Assembly: GCA_965116155.1 (NCBI GenBank)
Contig: OZ220488.1
Span: 744,001 to 808,000 of the forward strand
Reading direction: 5' to 3'
Length of the DNA stretch: 64,000 nucleotides
Origin: G965116155 sp965116155
GTDB taxonomy: Bacteria; Bdellovibrionota; Bdellovibrionia; Bdellovibrionales; UBA1609
In this document: positions 60,112 through 64,000 of the stretch, piece after piece
Layout: each line of letters opens with the position of its first letter
How positions within the stretch are numbered: position 1 is the first letter of the stretch
Position numbers and translations under genes: made by a program
The notes under the pieces: generated by a model
Told to the model about the DNA's origin: nothing
The model's input: the letters and a program-made list of their open reading frames with translations, nothing else
Databases searched by the model: none

Positions 60112-60139
60112 TTGACGCGGCAAAAAGGCAAAGTAAAAT
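60112..60139 (+). promoter_or_regulatory. Sigma-70-type promoter of the H1-like gene
   Basis: TTGACG (60112-60117), 16 bp, TAAAAT (60134-60139); 5 of 6 matches to each consensus hexamer. It lies 47 bp upstream of the ATG and is the best-looking promoter in the window. Confidence 0.6.
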
Positions 60140-60185
60140 TTTTTATAGGACGTCAAAAACGAACCTTAAGGGGAGGTACTAGAAA

Positions 60186-60539
60186 ATGGCAAGAAAGACG
60201 ACAACAAAAAAACGCACAACCAAGCGCAAGGTGGCGCGCAAAAAAAAGGTAACCAAAAGGAAGGTTACTAGAAGAAAAACCACTAAAAAAGCAGCCAAGC
60301 GCACAACCAAGCGTCGCACGGTGAGAAAAACCAAAAGAAAGGTAGCTAAAAAAACCACTAAAAAAAGAGCTACCAAAAGAAAGGTCGCAAAAAAGACCAA
60401 AAGAAAAACCACCAAGCGTAAAACAGCTAAGCGCAAAACCGCTAAAGCAGGCGCTAGAAAGACCAAGCGTAAAGTTACGCGGCGCGCCAAACCAAAGGCC
60501 AGAAAAGCGCCTACAAGACGCCGTAGCACGAAAAAATAA
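60186..60539 (+). CDS. Lys/Arg/Thr-rich histone H1-like protein
   Basis: 117 residues consisting almost only of Lys, Arg, Thr, Ala and Val, in repeats of KRKVAKKT, TTKRRT and similar. It resembles eukaryotic H1 C-terminal tails and the Lys-rich H1-like DNA-compacting proteins of several bacteria (for example the Hc1-like and AlgP-like types). Probably binds DNA and condenses the nucleoid. Strong ribosome site (GGGGAGG nine bases before the ATG) and a good promoter suggest high expression. Followed by an intrinsic terminator. Lysine-rich repeats make frequent length changes likely. Confidence 0.85.
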   Translation: MARKTTTKKRTTKRKVARKKKVTKRKVTRRKTTKKAAKRTTKRRTVRKTKRKVAKKTTKKRATKRKVAKKTKRKTTKRKTAKRKTAKAGARKTKRKVTRRAKPKARKAPTRRRSTKK

Positions 60540-60562
60540 GCTAAACATTCTGTTTACAAGGG

Positions 60563-60590
60563 CCCGGGCGTCAAACCCCGGGTTTTTTTT
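60563..60590 (+). terminator. Intrinsic terminator after the H1-like gene
   Basis: CCCGGG (60563-60568), 8-base loop, CCCGGG (60577-60582), then eight T (60583-60590). It ends only 10 bp before the uppP ATG, so uppP expression must come from read-through or from an as yet unseen promoter in this gap. Confidence 0.85.
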
Positions 60591-60599
60591 GGTGATTTT

Positions 60600-61415
60600 A
60601 TGCCTCTGTTTTCTGCCTTTATATTGGGAGTGATTCAGGGGCTAACGGAGTTTCTGCCTGTTTCGAGCTCAGGGCATTTGGTTTTGGGCCAGTGGCTTTT
60701 GGGTGTAGCGGAGCATGACCTGCTGTTTGATCTTGCAGCCCATGTGGGCACTTTGTTGGCAATTGTCACTGTGTATAAGGAGCGCTTTTGCACCATGCTG
60801 TGTGGTGTATTTTGCTCTATCAAGCAAAAACGCATGCTTGAGGGGGGGCAGTTTTTTTTGTGGGTGCTTGTTGCGAGCTTGCCTACTGCTGCTGTTGGTT
60901 TGTGGCTGGAGCCGTATTTTGCGGCTTTGTTTTCGAGCCTCCTAGCAGTGGGAGTGGGGTTTTTATTTACGGGCACTTTAATTGGGTGCACGATGCGCTT
61001 AAAGCCGCGCGCGCAGCCCCAAGCGATGCAAGGGGGGGGATTAAGTTACTTAAGGGCATTTTTGATTGGTGTGGCCCAGTCGGTGGCCATTGCTCCTGGT
61101 GTAAGCCGCTCAGGCACTACTATTGCGACGGCTTTGCTGTTGGGGGTGAATAAAGAGAGGGCGGGTTTTTTTAGCTTTAGCATTTGTGTGCCGGCTATTT
61201 TAGGGGGCGCAGCGCTAAAGCTCTTGCTTGTGCCGGAGTGGAGTATAGATGTGATAGGGCCTTTGCTGGTGGGTGCTTTAACGGCTTATGTGTTTGGACT
61301 GTTAGGGTTGAGGCTAGTGTTGCACTTTGTCTTAAGTGATCGATTTGGTTATTTTAGCTTCTACCTTTGGCCTTTGGGTGTTGGCACTATCGTGGCAGGC
61401 TTTCTATTGCACTAA
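60600..61415 (+). CDS. uppP: Undecaprenyl-diphosphate phosphatase
   Basis: BacA/UppP membrane phosphatase that regenerates undecaprenyl phosphate for peptidoglycan synthesis and gives bacitracin resistance. 271 residues with the signature QGLTEFLPVSSSGHL (13-27) and the second motif PGVSRSGTTIATALLLG, plus about eight hydrophobic segments. ATG at 60600, with a weak GGTGA. It starts 10 bp after the terminator of the H1-like gene. Followed by a repeat block that separates it from tRNA-Arg. Confidence 0.95.
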   Translation: MPLFSAFILGVIQGLTEFLPVSSSGHLVLGQWLLGVAEHDLLFDLAAHVGTLLAIVTVYKERFCTMLCGVFCSIKQKRMLEGGQFFLWVLVASLPTAAVGLWLEPYFAALFSSLLAVGVGFLFTGTLIGCTMRLKPRAQPQAMQGGGLSYLRAFLIGVAQSVAIAPGVSRSGTTIATALLLGVNKERAGFFSFSICVPAILGGAALKLLLVPEWSIDVIGPLLVGALTAYVFGLLGLRLVLHFVLSDRFGYFSFYLWPLGVGTIVAGFLLH

Positions 61416-61423
61416 GACAGCGC

Positions 61424-61561
61424 GTGAGGGCATCCTGGCTTAGACCGCTTGCCTGGCGCACCTAAAGGTGCGTCCATAGGCTGCGCTCTCTGGCCAGGAT
61501 GCCCTCACTAACACTTTTATGCTTACGCACTTTATCCCAGAATTTTAGGCTAGCGCTCTAA
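61424..61561 (-). repeat. Type C hairpin nested next to a type A border
   Basis: Perfect 16-bp arms GTGAGGGCATCCTGGC (61424-61439) and GCCAGGATGCCCTCAC (61493-61508) with an inner GCGCACC/GGTGCG stem, the header (reverse complement of TGCGTAAGCATAAAAG), then an A-type arm and border CTAGCGCTCTAA (61550-61561). The border ends 2 bp from the tRNA. Confidence 0.88.
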
Positions 61562-61563
61562 CT

Positions 61564-61640
61564 TGGCGGACCCGGCAGGACTCGAACCTGCAACCCTCTG
61601 CTTAGAAGGCAGATGCTCTATCCGGTTGAGCTACGGGTCC
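61564..61640 (-). tRNA. tRNA-Arg (UCU)
   Basis: 77-nt gene including an encoded CCA. Acceptor GGACCCG/CGGGTCC, D-arm AGCTC, anticodon stem CTGC/GCAG around the loop CTTCTAA with anticodon TCT (UCU, reading AGA), and T-loop GTTCGAGTC. A type A repeat border lies 2 bp past the CCA, in the tRNA sense. It sits close behind nhaA on the same strand. Confidence 0.96.
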
Positions 61641-61648
61641 TGCTGCTC

Positions 61649-62839
61649 CTACTCTGACTTGGGCAAAGCACTAAGTGCCACCACTCCTACCAAAGCCGCT
61701 ACACTTGAAGCCACCAAAATACTCAGCTTGGCCACATCCTCTTGCGCGCTAACACCCCCCAAAGCCAAATGCCCTATCAAAAGAGCCATAGTAAAACCTA
61801 TACCCGCCAGCACGCCCAAAATGGCAATATGCAGCCAGCTTACACCCCTAGGCAAGGCCGCCCATCCCATACGCACCGCAAAAAATCCAAATCCCAGCAC
61901 TCCCAAAGGTTTACCCACTACCAGGCCCAGCATAATACCATTGGCCACAGGGCTACTAAACAGCACCTGCAGCCCCAGGCCCTCAAGCAACACCCCCGAG
62001 TTTACAAAGGCAAACACCGGCATAATTACAAAATTTACCCATGGGTGCAGAACATGCATAGCGCTTTCTAAAGGCCCTTGCTCTGTGTCTTTTCCGCGCG
62101 CCTTTAGGGGAGTTAAAAAGCCTAAGACCACACCCGCAACCGTCGCATGGACCCCACTCTTAAACACACAAAACCACAGCACCAAACCCGATATAATCAA
62201 AAACCACCTGGGGCTTGCTAAGCGCGGCACTAGGGCGTAAATCGTACCCACCAAAGCCGCAGCACACAGCAAGTAATTAACCGCAAGCTCTTTGGTATAA
62301 ACCAAAGCAATAACACTAACCGCCCCCAGGTCATCCACAATAGCAACCGCTAGCAGCAACACCTTTAAAGATGCCGGCACCCGTTTAGAAAATAAACTCA
62401 GCACCGCCACAGCAAAGGCAATGTCAGTGGCCATCGGCACGCCCCATGCATGGGCCTCAGGTGTGCCCGCATTGAGCATCCAGTAAAAAGCAGCCGGCAC
62501 CACCATACCCCCCATGGCAGCCCATATGGGCAAGGCGGCTTTTTGCCTAGAGGCCAGCTCCCCTACCAATAGCTCATGCTTAATCTCAAGACCCACCACA
62601 TAAAAAAACACCACCATCAGCCCGTCGTTTACCCAGTGCTGCAAGCCCTTAATCAACTCCCATCCGCCAAAGCTTACACCCAAGGGAATGTGGATAAAGT
62701 GTTTATATGTTTCGTAACCCCCGAGGTTGACCCAAAGCAAAGCCGCCAAGCAGGCTACAAAAAGCACCACCCCACTTGCAGCCTCGGTGCGCCAAAACCT
62801 CTCTATGAGAGAGAGTATGTGTTTTATCGGGTTAAGCAT
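61649..62839 (-). CDS. nhaA: Na+/H+ antiporter NhaA
   Basis: Inner-membrane sodium/proton exchanger for pH and sodium homeostasis, 396 residues. Motifs: ATDIAFAVAVLSLFSKRVPASLKVLL, the ion-binding AIVDDLGAV pair of aspartates near residue 164, and GLEIKHELLVGEL, plus the usual twelve hydrophobic segments. ATG at 62839 with AGGA nine bases upstream inside the cinA/pncC stop region (6 bp between genes), so the two are coupled. A sodium-dependent lifestyle is possible but cannot be read from this alone. Confidence 0.95.
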   Translation of the reverse strand: MLNPIKHILSLIERFWRTEAASGVVLFVACLAALLWVNLGGYETYKHFIHIPLGVSFGGWELIKGLQHWVNDGLMVVFFYVVGLEIKHELLVGELASRQKAALPIWAAMGGMVVPAAFYWMLNAGTPEAHAWGVPMATDIAFAVAVLSLFSKRVPASLKVLLLAVAIVDDLGAVSVIALVYTKELAVNYLLCAAALVGTIYALVPRLASPRWFLIISGLVLWFCVFKSGVHATVAGVVLGFLTPLKARGKDTEQGPLESAMHVLHPWVNFVIMPVFAFVNSGVLLEGLGLQVLFSSPVANGIMLGLVVGKPLGVLGFGFFAVRMGWAALPRGVSWLHIAILGVLAGIGFTMALLIGHLALGGVSAQEDVAKLSILVASSVAALVGVVALSALPKSE

Positions 62840-62845
62840 CTTTTT

Positions 62846-63406
62846 TTATCCTGCATTGAGTTTGTCCTCCAAAGTCTCTAAGGCCCAAAGGCATGCCGAC
62901 TGCTGCACATCCACACGCTTGCCTTTAAAAGTTTTAACAAAGCTGTACTCCTTTACACTTGCCTCATTAGCGCTGCAAAGTCCTAAGCAAACCGTGCCCA
63001 CCTGATACGGCTCATTAGCGCTCGGCCCTTTAGGCCCTGCCCACCCTGTAACCCCCAACCCCCAATCGGCATGCATTTTAACCCGCACTCCCCTTGCCAT
63101 GGCCACTGCCACTTCAGGTGATACCACCGAATGCTCCTTTATCAGCCGCAGCTCCACACCCAAGAGCTCGTGTTTGCTTTGTTCGGTATAGCTCACTATG
63201 CCTCCGGCAAAATAAGCACTAGCCCCGGGTTGCGTACTAAAAGCGTAGCTGAGCAAGCCGCCCGTGCAGCTTTCGGCTATGCCCAGTGTTTTGCCCGCGC
63301 CTCTGTTGCCCGCGCCTCTGTTGCCCGCGCCTCTGTTGCCCGCGCCTTTAAGCAAAAGCTGTAACCGCCTGACACAGCTTGTTATTTGCTGAGTGAGTAG
63401 CCGCAT
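62846..63406 (-). CDS. NMN deamidase (CinA C-terminal type) with internal minisatellite
   Basis: PncC/CinA-C family: converts nicotinamide mononucleotide to nicotinate mononucleotide in NAD recycling. 186 residues; only the CinA C-terminal domain is present. AESCTGGLLSY, FAGGIVSYTEQSKHELLGV and the closing GPSANEPYQVGTV match the family. Residues 21-37 are GAGNR repeats encoded by a 15-bp tandem repeat of about 3.7 copies, unusual inside this enzyme. The start is at 63406 without a strong ribosome site. Divergent from recA (131 bp), a common neighbourhood for this gene. Confidence 0.88.
   Translation of the reverse strand: MRLLTQQITSCVRRLQLLLKGAGNRGAGNRGAGNRGAGKTLGIAESCTGGLLSYAFSTQPGASAYFAGGIVSYTEQSKHELLGVELRLIKEHSVVSPEVAVAMARGVRVKMHADWGLGVTGWAGPKGPSANEPYQVGTVCLGLCSANEASVKEYSFVKTFKGKRVDVQQSACLWALETLEDKLNAG
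63294..63348 (-). repeat. 15-bp tandem repeat in the NMN deamidase gene
   Basis: GCCCGCGCCTCTGTT in about 3.7 exact copies (on the plus strand), encoding GAGNR units. Prone to slippage; copy number may vary between strains. Confidence 0.85.
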
Positions 63407-63537
63407 TACAAAATATATCGCATGGAGTGAGTTTTTTTAAAACCCAACATGACTCGGTGCTTTTTTGAAAGACACACCCTTGCCTTAGGAGTTAGGCTGG
63501 CGGGGCTTTAATTTGTTAAACATATAAAGGGGTTTTT

Positions 63538-64000
63538 ATGAGTGCTATGAGTCCAAAATCGGAGTCTTCTGCAAAGCCTAAATCGGTAGGTTCGGAAAAA
63601 TCTAAAGCCTTGGGTTTGGCTGTGCTAAATATTGAAAAACAATTTGGCAAGGGCAGCATTATGCGCCTAGGCAGTGGAGCGCGTAATGAGGAGGTGCCTG
63701 TTATTAGCACAGGGGCCTTGAGTTTGGATTTGGCTCTTGGGATCGGGGGCTTGCCGCGGGGGCGTGTGGTAGAGATATACGGCCCTGAGAGTTCGGGCAA
63801 AACCACTATGGCGCTTTCAACGGTGGCACAGGCTCAAAAAATGGGCGGCACGGTGGCCTTTGTGGATGCAGAGCATGCTTTGGATATTGGCTATGCGCGC
63901 AAGTTGGGCTGCAAGCCTGAGGATATGCTGGTGTCACAGCCCGACACAGGTGAGCAGGCTTTAGAAATTGCAGAGACCTTGGTGCGCTCGGGTGCGGTGG
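63538..64000 (+). CDS. recA: RecA recombinase (partial, 3' end outside window)
   Basis: Central homologous-recombination and SOS ATPase; only the first 154 residues are in the window. Seen: IEKQFGKGSIMRLG, the Walker A GPESSGKTT (82-90) and VDAEHALDIGYA. The N-terminus has a Ser/Lys extension of about 20 residues before the conserved start, longer than E. coli RecA. ATG at 63538 with AAGGGG five bases upstream. I found no convincing LexA operator (neither CTGTN8ACAG nor GAACN4GTTC type) in the 131-bp gap, so SOS control is not visible. Confidence 0.97.
   Translation, partial: MSAMSPKSESSAKPKSVGSEKSKALGLAVLNIEKQFGKGSIMRLGSGARNEEVPVISTGALSLDLALGIGGLPRGRVVEIYGPESSGKTTMALSTVAQAQKMGGTVAFVDAEHALDIGYARKLGCKPEDMLVSQPDTGEQALEIAETLVRSGAV

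Noticed and set aside
60153..60548. Two open frames opposite the H1-like gene
   Set aside because: They read the complement of Lys/Arg codons as Phe/Leu/Ser-rich sequence; the plus strand has the promoter, ribosome site and terminator.
4969..61561. Integron attC sites as an explanation of the palindromes
   Set aside because: No GTTRRRY/RYYYAAC core pair or single-gene cassette spacing, and the repeats flank housekeeping genes on both strands; no integrase in the window.
63407..63537. LexA operator before recA
   Set aside because: No CTGTN8ACAG, GAACN4GTTC or clear TTACN3GTAA-type dyad found. The gap is AT-rich with no dyad I can defend.

Overview
The window looks like chromosomal DNA of a Gram-negative bacterium, most likely a Bdellovibrionota- or Myxococcota-like lineage (former Deltaproteobacteria). 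That is an inference from family content: a response regulator fused to DUF4388-like, J-domain and TPR regions; a GYF_2-like/PilZ protein; Tad-type pilus parts with a serine/threonine kinase; matrixin-type metalloproteases; many lipoproteins and exported PPIases; sigma-54; and a bifunctional Rel enzyme. No 16S rRNA gene is present, so the placement is not firm. Genes are tightly packed, often overlapping, and many start with TTG or GTG. The left edge cuts topA and the right edge cuts recA.

Layout: 1-5.0 kb holds topA, a CNT nucleoside transporter, a DUF6580 membrane protein and gpmA. 5.0-7.7 kb is a debris zone with repeats, a broken metalloprotease, an Rpn-family nuclease/transposase and an ankyrin scrap. 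7.7-20.3 kb holds a matrixin, mtaB, an S1 protease, a PilZ protein, rpoN, a four-gene minus-strand run (DedA-like, agmatinase-like, PcnB-like, lytic transglycosylase) and a peptide-binding lipoprotein. 20.6-30.3 kb holds the REC multidomain protein, trxA with a remarkable repeat tail, an exported basic protein, sohB, putA, ald and a matrixin lipoprotein. 30.4-37.7 kb holds dciA, an orphan DNA methyltransferase, two parvulins, a hydrolase, rsmD and a PIN-PhoH protein. 38-42 kb is one giant GYF/TPR membrane protein. 42.7-50.7 kb holds serS, rel, a large Cys-rich lipoprotein and an ankyrin lipoprotein. 50.8-60.0 kb holds TadG-like, NagZ, a frameshifted flavoprotein-like gene, a GT2, Dus, kinase and two Tad F-type proteins. 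60.2-64 kb holds an H1-like protein, uppP, tRNA-Arg, nhaA, cinA/pncC and recA.

The feature that ordinary annotation does not explain is a dense set of dispersed compound palindromes, at least 15 in 64 kb, filling most of the long intergenic spaces. They share a border motif TTAGAGCGCTAG, an outer stem, a middle stem, a tip hairpin, a second hairpin after GGCCTATAAGG, and a far border reading GTCAAAGC. Stem sequences differ between copies, but in most copies the two arms change together, while the sequences between stems stay constant. The border often supplies the stop codon of the neighbouring gene (three unrelated proteins end in LLER), one copy has replaced the C-terminus of gpmA, and others form the leaders of rpoN and serS. 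A second, unrelated repeat family of about 140 bp and a third class of large hairpins headed by GCGTAAGCATAAAAG are interleaved with them.

In metabolism and physiology, the peptide-binding protein, several proteases, PutA (proline to glutamate) and alanine dehydrogenase fit growth on peptides and amino acids (inference). NagZ, the lytic transglycosylase, UppP and exported PPIases serve envelope turnover. Rel, RpoN, PilZ and the REC protein point to stress and c-di-GMP control.
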